Source: Lineus longissimus (taxonomy: Eukaryota > Nemertea > Pilidiophora > Heteronemertea > Lineidae). Taken from it: 60,000 nucleotides of DNA. Shown here piece by piece: positions 34,653 through 45,300 of this stretch. The stretch's first letter is position 1; each line of letters starts with the position of its first letter. The translations under genes and the position numbers were made by a program. The notes beneath the pieces are model-generated. The model had not been told where the DNA came from and ran no database searches. It saw only the letters and a program-made list of their open reading frames with translations. The stretch is taken from NCBI RefSeq assembly GCF_910592395.1, contig NC_088319.1, positions 9,054,001 through 9,114,000 of the forward strand. The letters run 5' to 3'.

Positions 34653-34659
34653 TTAAATG
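34650..34659. promoter_or_regulatory. CATTTAAATG palindrome shared by two divergent starts
   Basis: The palindrome places an ATG of the ATPase side (minus) and the ATG of the integrase (plus) back to back, each preceded by TTTAA. Both therefore have a TAAATG context in 10 bp. This would act as a bidirectional start region. Confidence 0.55.
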
Positions 34660-35892
34660 AATATAAATCAAAGCAATGAAACTCAAAGCATTGAAAATCA
34701 AAGCATTGAAAATTAAAGCAATGAAACTCAAAGCATTGAAAAAGATGATAATAAAGAACAGTATCTAAGGGATTTATACTACAACCCCGAGAGTCCTGTG
34801 GCTAACAGTTCTTTGAGTAAAATGTGGAAACAGGTCAAGGAAGATAGTGCTGCTGGTAAAACTAGTAGGACTTCGTCCAGATAGCAAGGCTCGAGTAACA
34901 AAATCAACTACAAAGAGGTGAAAACATTTCTAGACACACTACCAACTCAACAACTAAATAAAACAGCCATTAAGAAATTCACCTTCAGAAAGACAATGGT
35001 ATCATCATACATCGATCAACAGTGGCATGCTGGCTTGGTTGACATGCAGAAATTTGAGAGTAAGAATGAAGGATTCAGATTCATTTTAACAGTCATAGAT
35101 CTATTCAGTAGTTACTCTTAGGCTCTACCAGTGAAGGGTAAGAGGCCTGAAGAAATCAGAGATGCATTTAAAGTGATCTTCAGAGAAGCGATACCGGTTG
35201 TGGCAAAACCGGAAAAGTTCCAGTTTGATGATTGTACAGAATTCTACAATAAACACTTCAGCAACTTTTAACAGAAAATGACATAGAATGGTTCTCCTCA
35301 AAATCTGACAAGAAGGCAGCAGTCGTAAAGAGATTCAACAGGACTTTGAAGAATAAAATGTGGTGCTATTTTACCGCTAAGGAGACTGACAAGTGGTTTG
35401 ATGTTCTGGATGACTTGGTCAGTGGCTACAACAACTCTTTTCACTCATCAAAAGGTATGAAACCTGTAGACGCCAGAAAGATGGAAAACAAAGGAGCAGT
35501 TGGTACAACATTTACAGTCTTCACCTCAAAGAAACCTCTGGTGATCCAAAGTACAAAGTAGGTGACAGTGTAAGAATTTCAAAGTACAAGTCCATTTTGA
35601 TATAGGCTACCTTCCCAACTTCACTGAGGAAGTATTCCAAATCAAACAGATCATCTTCACTCATCCTATCGTCTACAAGCTTGAAGATTACCACAAGGAG
35701 GAAATTCAAGGATATTTCTATGAAGAGGAATTGAGCTACCTTCCTAATCCTGACCAACTAGAGTACAAGATCGAGAAGATATTAAGGTACAAGACCAGTC
35801 AAGGCAAGAAATATGGATTAGTGAAGTGGAAGGGTTACAGTGACAAATTCAATGAATGGTTACCAGTTTCTGATATCAAATCATTGAAATGA
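34657..35892 (+). pseudogene. Polinton integrase with chromodomain, broken
   Basis: A retroviral-type integrase that would insert the element. Order: a low-complexity QSNETQSIEN leader, a helical N-terminal region, the catalytic core from QQWHAGLVDM (first Asp, about 35025-35050) and FDDCTEFYN (second Asp, about 35224-35250), then the third motif, which reads VVKRFNRT with Lys (AAG 35328-35330) where the catalytic Glu belongs. A chromodomain closes the protein (YGLVKWKGYSDKFNEWLPV, about 35812-35868). Breaks: TAA 34714-34716, TAG 34882-34884, TAG 35119-35121, and frameshifts near 35270, 35535 and 35600. Confidence 0.85.
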
Positions 35893-35961
35893 GATTAAAT
35901 CTCTAAAGTAGGACTAACGTAATAATTTAATAAAACTTTGTTCTATTAAATTAAGCTAGAA

Positions 35962-36465
35962 ATGGAAGGACAAATATTTAACAATGATTATGGTAAAATA
36001 AGGGTAGGTTTAAACTGTATTTCTCAAGATCAAACTCTGTTCTCAGACTTGAAATCATCAGGACGATGTCTGGAAGAGTGTACTGGTAATTCAAACGTGA
36101 AATCATCATCATTTAATCTAGGTTGCTCAGACAGTTTTTTCTCACGGTGGTTAGAGTCTATCTCCAATAGTAGATGAGTAGTTAGATCATGTCTTACCAA
36201 TCAAGGAATTCAAAGATTACCCTGAACTGTGTTTTGTTTGGTTTAACATGAGACCTATGGATAAGACAGAAAACAGACAGAAGAGTGCTACAGTAGACTG
36301 GTCCCTCTTTAAGGAACAATTGGACAGGTCAATCTATTTCATGAACAAGATGAGTAATAAAAACTGATTTCTACTGTAGAGACCAAAATGTGATACAAGA
36401 CTGGAGAAGAGTGATATCACAGTATTTCGGGGATTACCCTGATTTTTATCTTAGCCGTGATTAAT
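35962..36465 (+). pseudogene. Polinton unknown protein, frameshifted
   Basis: A 71-codon frame from ATG 35962 is followed, in other phases, by sequence that still reads as protein (for example KDYPELCFVWFNMRP near 36215-36255 and DYPDFYLSRD near 36430). It looks like one gene of about 165 codons with at least two frameshifts and one stop. No domain recognised. Confidence 0.45.
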
Positions 36466-36628
36466 GATTTCAAACTTAGAAATGATTACTGTATTAAGAA
36501 TGTTTAATCAATGAACTTTCAAAGTTATGTTATGAAACAATTGAACGATTTACTAGTTTTTATACTACATATCAGTTAACTACACCAGAGGACTTGAAAA
36601 TAAGGTTCAGTATTCCTAGTCTAATTAA

Positions 36629-36930
36629 ATGAACAGAACTTGGGGTTACACTAAGAGACCAAAGAATTGGAGAGAAAGGTTAGAACAGTTTTACAATGAG
36701 CTAGAAAGAAGGATGAAGAAAAACCATCACAAGATGAACCAGTAATAGCACCTATTGTTGATATCAAACCCCTTGTGATTAAACCACCTGTTGTGATTAA
36801 ACCGACTGGTTCTAGATCAGTTAGATCTACTAATACTACAGACAGACATATTAATGCTAGTAATGTTAGTAATAAATGTATTTTAATGAATGTATTTCTG
36901 ATGTTGATTCTATCTTTTCGCATTACTTAA
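36629..36930 (+). pseudogene. Polinton small protein with C-terminal anchor, one frameshift
   Basis: Starts ATG 36629 (CTAATTAAATG). The first ~30 codons (TWGYTKRPKNWRERLEQFY) continue after a frameshift near 36712 into a Pro/Val-rich IKPPVVIKP stretch and a hydrophobic C terminus (ILMNVFLMLILSF) ending TAA 36928-36930. Family unknown. Confidence 0.5.
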
Positions 36931-36974
36931 ATGGAAAACAGAAGTAGGCTTTATCCAGTTTTAAATTATCAAAA

Positions 36975-37653
36975 ATGAGTAATCAAAATATGAGTCATCA
37001 AGATTTGAGTCATCAAGATATGAGTAATCAAAATATGATCGATGAACAGAATAACCAGCCTATTGGGATGAAGTCCGACTTAAACCCTCAGGGTTTCAGA
37101 CTTAATCAAATCAGTGAAGTTATGTTCTTTGTAGCTGAGATTGAATGCAGGCGGAAAACATTTATGAAATACAAGAAAGATTTTGATGTGATTACTGGGT
37201 TTAGCCATGCCCTAAATTTCACAAGTGTGGCTGCTGGCTCTGCTGGTATTTCAGCAGTAGCAGGAGTCATCACTGCTCCAATATGTTTTGCTTTGGGTGG
37301 TGTGACAATAGCAAGTGCCATTACTTCATCACTACTTAGTTTTCAGAAAAAGGTCATACTTTAGGAAAATTGAAAAGGATGAGAAGATATCACAATTGGC
37401 CATTTTCAAACTTAACACAATCAATGATTTGGTCAGTAAAGCCTTAACTGACTCCTACATCTCTTCAGAGGAATTCAGTTTAATCCTCAAGGAGAAGGAG
37501 AAGTATATTTCCTTGAAGAATGCCATTAGAAAGAAACAAAGGGAGGCTAGTTCCGATGTCAGTTTTGTTGTAGAGACCCTTAAGAAGCCTTTTTTAGAGG
37601 AAGGGAAAAAACTAGCACAGACAGAGATGTTAGAGAAACTGAAAAGCAAGTAA
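36975..37653 (+). pseudogene. Polinton accessory protein with glycine/alanine-rich membrane hairpin, frameshifted
   Basis: From ATG 36975 the N terminus has SNQNMSHQDLSHQDM repeats, then a charged helix and two Ala/Gly-rich hydrophobic segments (residues ~75-122). A frameshift near 37345 moves the remaining ~100 codons (helical, Lys/Glu-rich, ending at 37653) to another phase. This pattern, a membrane hairpin followed by a helical DGxIxxEEF-like domain, recurs in Polinton accessory genes as far as I know, but no function is established. Confidence 0.6.
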
Positions 37654-37978
37654 TACATCATCATTATAATCATTATTTTAATGTACAACAAACATTGCCT
37701 TCAGCGCTAGGTTATTCATTTTAATATTAAAATATTAACTAAATGAATACTATTGAAAGGATGTACAAATTCATTCCTTTAATAGAGTACTTTAGTTTAG
37801 AAAGATATGATTTTTACCTTGAAGACTAGGAGTTAATTGGGTGTAACCCATGTGTTGTAATCCATTACAACACATGTACGTCTTAGGGTCATGTACGTCT
37901 TAGGGACCTAAAAAATATCTCTCATGATACTCATGATACTCATACTCCTGTTACTCCTGATACAGCAGTACAGCCACA
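37654..37978. other. Gap with a tiny frame
   Basis: Contains one 28-codon frame starting at ATG 37743 (AACTAAATG) and direct repeats (CATGTACGTCTTAGGG twice; ATACTCATGATACTC). No gene can be supported beyond that. Confidence 0.4.
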
Positions 37979-38819
37979 TGAAACAGTGTGACATCAGTAC
38001 AGAATCTAAGGTTGAATTATGTCGTAATTGTAAGAGATGGACATTGTATGATTACGCTTAAAACTTGAACCCAACAAGGTATACAACTAAAACTATTAAG
38101 TACGGGTTTTGTACCTCATGTAATGCTGTTGCTTATGATGATGACTTCAAAAGTCTAGAGATTAGTATTGAGAATAAAACACGTTACTTTGACACCATAA
38201 TTAGAAGGCTAGGACAGAGACATCTATCAGAAAAAGCAGTAAATTATCTAAAAGAAGACATTGAGTACGATTTACAGGGATACTTCTCTAGTCCTAGAAA
38301 ATGGCTTAGTAAGGAAAGGTATGAAAAGAGAGTTCAGTCATCACTAAAAAAGGTATTACTACTCTACCTTCTAAGTTAGTTTCAGATATTGAGTCAATGG
38401 TATTTCAATTTCACTGCAGAGTTTATGATTGGTATTTAGAGACAGAATTCATTAACCATGCAATTGGTAACACTCACTCAACTGATGAGAACTTTACTGA
38501 TCTAATATTGGTTTTCTTTGCTTTCCTAAGATATCTGCATTACTGTGGTGTTAAGGTCTCAATTAACTACAAGCTGTTCTTGCATCAAGCCTTTAAAAAG
38601 ATGGATATTGATTACGTTGTACTTAACCCTTATTTATCATCCAAGGATAGAATGAATGCTTTAATTATTATGGTATGATTTCATTAAAAGTGTTTTCTTC
38701 CAGAATTACAGGTCAGATAAGGAAGATGATGATAACTTAACTGTAGGTTGTGAACCCATACTTGCTGCTATGGCAGAAAAAGACAAAGAGATACTATTCA
38801 TGGGTAGAAAAAAAAGTTA
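37979..38819 (+). pseudogene. Polinton zinc-ribbon-like protein, broken
   Basis: Pieces in three phases look like one gene of about 275 codons. The N-terminal part has CRNCKRW, then a TAA (38059-38061), then FCTSCNAV. These two CxxC pairs suggest a zinc ribbon. A frameshift in the A-run near 38345 leads to a helical middle part (to 38678), and another leads to a C-terminal part ending GRKKS at 38819. A zinc-binding transcription-factor-like role is conceivable, given the TAAATG start contexts, but this is inference only. The SSPRKWL motif is shared with the gene at 28259. Confidence 0.5.
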
Positions 38820-38854
38820 AAAGAATAGGAAACATTAATTTTCTTTACAAATAA

Positions 38855-39691
38855 ATGGAATCGAGTGTTATTGAGCAACAAATGAAACAGATCGGTGCTC
38901 TTAGTCAACCTCCTTGTTACCAACTAGGTCAAACCAATGCTCAACTAGGTCAAACCAGTGCTCAACAAAAAACGGCTTGAGCTACACTCTCAGGACAAAG
39001 TCCTACTTACTTTCAACTAGGTTCTAACAAGAATTTTACTACTCAAGGGCTAGTTAACACTGGTAGTCATTTAGTTAACACTGGTAGTCAAGGTCTAGTT
39101 AATTCTAGTCAAGGTCTAGTTAATTTTAGTTGCCAACTAGGTTCAACTAACCCTCAACTAGCCTCAACTAGCCCTCAACTAGCCTCAACTAAATTCAACA
39201 TCTTGACTGACAATGGCCTTAAAGCCAAACACGACCTAGAGGTTTTAGTTGCAACAGGGAAAAGTAAGGATTTTCTTAACAAACAGCTAACATTTAATGA
39301 CTTAGATGTTATGCCAGAGAAGGAAATCATTAAATATCATAGACTCTACCAGACAAAGATAGCTGCTAGACTTAACGATTCTTTAGGTAAGACAGTACTT
39401 AAAGCTTACACTAAATTAACAAAGTTCTTCTTACCTGTTGATGATGAGGAAGAACTTTGCCATGACCTTAGAAACGATTACTTAGTAATGAATGCGTGGG
39501 ACAAATGGTTAGGATGGGTAAGTCTGAGGATGGGGGCACTAACTGCCCTTGCCTCAACTACCCTCATTACATTAGGTCACTGTCATGGGGAATCATTAGG
39601 ACATGAAAGTCCAAAGATTGATGATGACATTGACTCAAATAGTGACTTTAATAGTGACCTAATTAATTCCAGTAACATAAATGGAGAGTGA
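38855..39691 (+). pseudogene. Polinton low-complexity membrane protein, one stop
   Basis: ATG 38855 in CAAATAAATGG; a single TGA at 38978-38980; otherwise open for 278 codons. The first ~110 residues are degenerate short repeats (QLGQTNAQLGQTS, LVNTGS, PQLASTS), followed by a folded-looking domain (FNILTDNGLKAKH onward), a hydrophobic segment (LRMGALTALASTTLITLG) and an Asp/Ser/Asn-rich tail. It overlaps the next gene by 11 bp. Unknown family. Confidence 0.55.
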
Positions 39692-40196
39692 TAAAGTAAC
39701 TCAAGTTACAAGTAATGCAAATACTACAGATGATACTAAACCAGTAGTGTCTAAGAAGGTTAGATCTGAGAAACAATTAGCATGGTCTAGAGAGTTGGGT
39801 AAAAGGTCTCAGGAATTTAAGAGAATTAAAAAAGAAAAGACAACATTCAAAGAACCTAAACCAGAACCTGAAGAAGAGGTAAGTACTGTTACTAGTATTA
39901 GTAGTTATAGTAGTAATAATAGTAATAGTAATGAAGAAATATCTACTAGAAGTTCAATATCTAGTGCAACCTACCTCTATGTAGGTGCAGGTGTAGTTAT
40001 TTTAGTTAGTTTAATTGACTTCGGGCCTTTAGTTAAGAAAACTAATAAGAAACCTGTAGTTAAGGAACCTACTATTAATGAAACATACAGTAAATATACT
40101 ACTACTTCTAATAAACAAGCTAAAATTTCTTGTTATAGTATTTTTGTTAAACCTTCTGTCTTAAAATGTAACACTTATATTCCTCTAATGGAATGA
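39681..40196 (+). CDS. Polinton membrane protein, unknown
   Basis: 171 codons, intact, ATG in AACATAAATGG overlapping the preceding stop. It has a basic, Lys-rich N-terminal half, a Ser/Asn-rich linker, and a membrane span at residues ~93-112 (TYLYVGAGVVILVSLIDF). Its 3' end overlaps, tail to tail, the end of the minus-strand gene 40147-41041 by about 50 bp. No family recognised. Confidence 0.6.
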   Translation: MESDKVTQVTSNANTTDDTKPVVSKKVRSEKQLAWSRELGKRSQEFKRIKKEKTTFKEPKPEPEEEVSTVTSISSYSSNNSNSNEEISTRSSISSATYLYVGAGVVILVSLIDFGPLVKKTNKKPVVKEPTINETYSKYTTTSNKQAKISCYSIFVKPSVLKCNTYIPLME

Positions 40197-41041
40197 TTTC
40201 CTCATCAGTTATGACCTCATCCTCACTTACGTTGATACAAGGGTTTAACTCTATTAAGAATTCAAGAACAATTGGTGTTCCTCTGAAATTAACGATTTTA
40301 CCATCATCAGTAGTTATTTCAATTTTGATATGATTAGTACATTTGTTAACTTCTTTAGTACAGATAAGTTCGTACCTTTGAAGCTTAATCTGATCACTAT
40401 CATCTACAGGTATGATACAGAAAACATCTGAAGGTCTTTTATTGAAGAGAGTATTACTAGTATCAACCAGATTTGATCTTAAAATAAGTTTTGTTGGATA
40501 AAATTTAAGTGGTTTGCTAGAGTAGTACTTCCCTTTCTTCGTAAATTTTGTTTGTTTAAATCCAAACCAGTCATTTAATTCAATGTTTCGTAAAAGCGTA
40601 CTGTATTTAAGTAATAAACTTTTAGTGTAGCTTTGATAACTGGGTGAAATAATTTCATAATCTTCATCTTCTGTAAGTTCAATTATTATGTAATTATTGT
40701 TATCACAATGTACTTTAACATGATCATGTTTTGGGCCTAATATAAACTATCTTTACTTATCCTTTTTTGCCATACTTTGCAAAACTCACTTTAATTGAAA
40801 TGGACTTTATTGAAACATTGTAATCCCTATCCCAATCAAATTGACAATATTTTAATAAAGCTCTTGCAATAATTGGTAGTAAATCATATGTCCACCACGA
40901 GTTGTAAAAGGTTATCAACTTTAAAGCAACAGATTTTATGTTTATTTCTTTTGGTAAGTAGTACTCAACAGATGCTTCTTCACATTCCTACTCACTAATA
41001 ATGTAATCGAGCTTTGCTCTCTTGACGAAGTAATAATCCAT
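40147..41041 (-). pseudogene. Second minor-capsid-like protein, broken
   Basis: Reading the minus strand from ATG 41041, one stop near 40989 and a frameshift near 40757 interrupt an otherwise continuous ~295-codon frame. The stretch 40757-40147 has no ATG, so a simple ORF scan misses it. Its C-terminal half resembles the minor capsid gene at 32867-33616: WFGFKQ matches LFGFKQ, RPSDVFCIIP matches EPSDVLAIRP, and IKIEITTDDGKIV matches IEIKLTDEHGDII, in the same order. It starts 18 bp after the polymerase stop, so both could be one transcription unit. It may be a second capsid or fibre-like protein. Confidence 0.6.
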
Positions 41042-41058
41042 GACTGTATTTAAGGTAT

Positions 41059-42335
41059 TTAAAAATACTTAACTCTAACCTGCATACCAAAAGGTAACGT
41101 AGTTATCAAATCCTCTAGTATGAATCTCTTGTCATCAAAAGGACTAAGACTTTTCTTATTTACTTCTTCGAAATAAATCTGGTGTTTATCTGATTAAGTA
41201 TCTCATCTTATGATTAAATGACTTATTATTCTCTAGAAAGTCAACATAATCATCGAATGCAATATCTCTCTTCACTACATTCTTTCCAATATCCTCTAAT
41301 TTCTTGGATTCTGTTTCTTTTGTCGAGTCTTCCAGCTTCGCTCCTGAAACTTTGTCATGTTCTCTTGACGAAGTCATGGTCTTGGTTCTGTAAGCATACA
41401 TCTTACTTCTAAGTGCAATAAATTCAGTCATCTCTTCTCCTCCCAGCTCATCCTTAAAGTAACCGGAGACCTTCTTCTTGTTAGTGTCGTAGAGAGGATG
41501 ATCTTTTGGGTAATTACTGAAGTCAAAGTGGTCCTTTAACCCTTTGAGGTTTTCAGTTAAATCGACAGTATTTATTTTAAGTAAAAAGGAATCTGTATCT
41601 AAATACAGTAGTTCAAGGTTTTTCTCACCAATGGTTGAAGCACCTCATGGTAGAATTCATACATCAGTAACTTAGACAATTCGAGTACTGTAGCCCATAT
41701 GTAAATTGGCTTGTTAAATTTCATTGATGTTTTCCTCATGCTAAAGCAGCATTCTGTTCGTCAAATATGCATATTGATGATAACCTGGGTTTGGCCATTA
41801 CACTCCTGGCTCTTTCACCTTCTGTTACCAATTCAATTTACATCCTGTTCCTTATGTTCTCACAGGTCTTGCCATAGAAAGCATTATTTATTAACTTGAA
41901 ATAGTCTTTCTCGAAATCAGTTTTAGAATCCATCCTGTGTTAAAGTGAATGTAGGACGCCAACGACTTAGACTGCCTGAAACTTATCATTGAATGAACAT
42001 TCTTAAGTTCCATTCCGTGCTTAGGTAAAACTCTAACATCCTGTAATGCACTATGAGGTTGGTCTTATCCTTTTGTGTCAGTATCAGTTTCTCTACATTT
42101 GATCTTTTCTCATCACTCAGTAACTCTCTCTGGTAAGAGCTGAGTTCATTATCTTCAATAAAGAGAGATTCAGGACAGAACGGAAAATTCCTTGACTTGA
42201 ACTTTATGTTATTAGGATAACCCAAGTCTACCTCAAAGAAATAACCCACATCACTCTCCTTAGGTATCGACTTAATCCATCTTAGCTAGAGGTTATCATC
42301 ATCTGTTGAATCAATATCTTCTATACGTGGTGTAC
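41059..42335 (-). pseudogene. Polinton protein-primed DNA polymerase B, C-terminal part
   Basis: The polymerase domain of the enzyme that would copy the element from its termini. Visible motifs are motif B, KLINNAFYGKT (about 41863-41900), motif C, YLDTDS (41588-41605), and the C-terminal EFIALRSKMYAY and VKRDIAFDDY segments. It stops at 41059-41061. Breaks include frameshifts near 41970 and 41190 and in-frame stops near 41835 and 41745. At 42335 it is cut by the CR1/L2-like retrotransposon and continues at 45829. Confidence 0.85.
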
Positions 42336-42370
42336 ACTGCTGTGTATTCGCTAAGCCAGGGAGGATTACC

Positions 42371-45300
42371 ATGCAGGACTATTCAAGTGCTGATCTTCAT
42401 GCCCTACGAAATTGGCATGGGTCAGTATCAAAGCCTGTGGAAGGTGTGCTCAGATCCATGGGCATTTACAAACGAAGCAGGACAAGGCGTCGCGGTCGGG
42501 GTGCTGGCAGAGGTAAACACAGACACTTAATCCATAGAGCTGATGTCCGTTTGCAACGTCTCCACACTCCATTTCACAGGAAGGGAACGTTCTCTGGATC
42601 TGGTGTTAACCCTTCCAACCTAGTTCAAATCAAGTTCCAGTCTGACATTGTGTCACCCCGTGGTGAGAAACTGTTGATTTGCTGCATCAACCCACGGTCT
42701 CTGAAAAACAAAACACTATCACTGCATGACTACATTGTTTCGAATGACTATGATGTAATAGCCATTACCGTGACATGGCTTGGAAGTGCAATAGACAAGA
42801 AGTGTATTGGCGAAGTTGTGCCCGAAGGCTACCACTTTAAGCACATTGCCCGTTCAGATGGTAGTGAAGGCGGTGGTGTTGCCGTTATGTACAAGTCGTC
42901 AATTACGTTTAAACGCGTGAAGGACTGCGATACTTTCACCCACTTCGAATCGCTCCAGTGTGATTTGTCTATAGGCGACTGTTCCTTTAGACTTGCAGTG
43001 ATATACAGACCAAGGCCAACTAAGGCAAACCGTCTCAGGAACTCTGTATTCTTTGACGAATGGTCAACATTTCTCCCACATTACGCTACTTTATCAAGGG
43101 AATTCCTGATAGTTGGTGACCTTAACTTTCATGTCGACGACCTTGAAAATGATCGAGACGCGCGTCGTTTCATGGATTTGCTAGAGGAGCATGGCATGGT
43201 TCAGCATGTAACGGAACCTACACATGTGCAGGGTCACACACTCGATGTTGCCGTTACCAATGATAACCAGCGAAGTCTTGTCTCCGACATCCAGGTCCGT
43301 GATCCTTTTCTCTTCAACGATAAAGGGGACCAGATCGAGGACCATCTTGCGGTTAGCTTGACGACAACACTTGCGAAACCGGCTCCTGTTAGAGTTACAG
43401 TCCCCTACAGAAAGCTAAGGCAGATAAATGTTGATGCTTTCCGGAACGATATCGGAGAGTCGTTAGTCTTTCATGAGGCAAGCCCAGTGGACGATTTGGT
43501 TCTGTCATATACCGATGGCTTGTCCACACTTCTAGACAAACATGCTCCTCTTCAACACAAGACACTTGTTCTCCATCCCAAATGTCCGTGGTATACACAA
43601 GAGATCCACGATGCCAAACATGTTAGGCGGGGCTTGGAGCGCAAGTGGAGGAAAACGAAGCTTACTGTCCATCATCAGATGTATCGTAACCAGTGCGCAG
43701 TAGTTAACAAGCTCATAAAGCAGGCGCGGACTTCACATTATTCAACAAAGATCATCGAATGTGGCCGCGATCAAAAACAGATATATAAAATAAGCCGGCA
43801 TCTACTCGGAGATACTGGGTCTTCCCCACTACCACAATCCGAGTCGCCCAAGGAACTCGCTGAGTCCTTCAGTGAGTTCTTTACCGATAAGATTGCTAAG
43901 ATCCGGGAAACCCTCAACACTGCCCAGGATGACGGTTCCCAAGCGACCGACGAGTTACCAGAGGGAGTGACCCCTCTCTCCGCATTTCCACCAGCCACAG
44001 AGGAGGAGGTCAGAAGGATTGTGATGAAATCCCCCTCGAAATCCTGTGAACTGGATCCGGTTCCCACATGGCTTCTTAAGCTCTGCATCGATGAGCTGCT
44101 TCCAATACTAACTGCCATAATAAATGCATTGCTAAAAGCTAGCTGTGTCCCCCGCACTTTTAAATCTGCGCTCATTAGGCCTCTACTAAAGAAGCCAGGT
44201 CTCGACTCTGACATTCTCAGAAACTACCGCCCTGTGTCAAACCTACCCTTTGTGTCGAAGGTTGTGGAGAAGGTCGTTGATGCCCGCCTAGAACATCACC
44301 TCCTGTCCAACTCGCTGCATGAAGAAATGCAATCCGCCTACCGAAGAGGTCACTCAACAGAGACCGCTCTACTAAGGGTTCAGAGCGACATCCTTGGTAG
44401 TTTGGACAGGGGTGATGTGACAGTGCTTGTCATGATCGACCTCTCTGCAGCCTTCGATACCATTGACCATAAGATCCTTCTAAAAAGGTTTGAACAGTTA
44501 TTTGGCATCACTGGCTCTGCTCTTGCCTGGATTGCATCATATCTTGATGACAGGTATCAGACCGTCGTTATTGAACGTCAAAGATCTACGGCTGTTCTCT
44601 TAAAATATGGTGTTCCACAGGGGTCAGTGTTTGGCCCAAAAATGTACTGCATGTACACAAAGCCACTTGGCAACATAACAAGAAACCATGGCCAAGGTCA
44701 TCATTTTTATGCTGATGATGCCCAGCTTTATGACTCTTTTAATCCGGTGATCCAACATGCACAGGAAGATACAATTGACTGTCTTGACTTATGCATAACT
44801 GACAATGGTTCCTGGTTGAAGGAGAACATGCTGAAGAAGAACGACGACAAGACGGAGGTGGCACTCTTTGCATCCATTCATCGTTCCAAGACCCTGGATC
44901 ACGTTTCGGTGAATGTTGGTGACTCTATCATTGACTCTGTGGCATGCGTACGAAATTTGGGGGTGATGTTTGACAAGAAAATGAACATGGAAGCACAGGT
45001 GAATGCTGTCTGCAGATCGGCCTACGCCCAACTGAGGAATGTTGGACTTATCCGGCAGTATCTCAGCGCTTCTGCGGCCCGCTCGCTAGTGTGCGGCCTA
45101 GTCACATCACGGCTGGACTACTGTAATTCACTGCTCTATGGCATTTCAAAAGACCTTATGAACAAGTTGCAGAGGGTGCAGAACGTGGCGGCCCGCATCA
45201 TCACGCGCACCAAGCGTCGAGACCACATCTCCCCTGTACTACGCGAGCTCCACTGGTTGCCAGTTGAGCAGAGGGTGAACTATAAAATCCTCATGCACGT

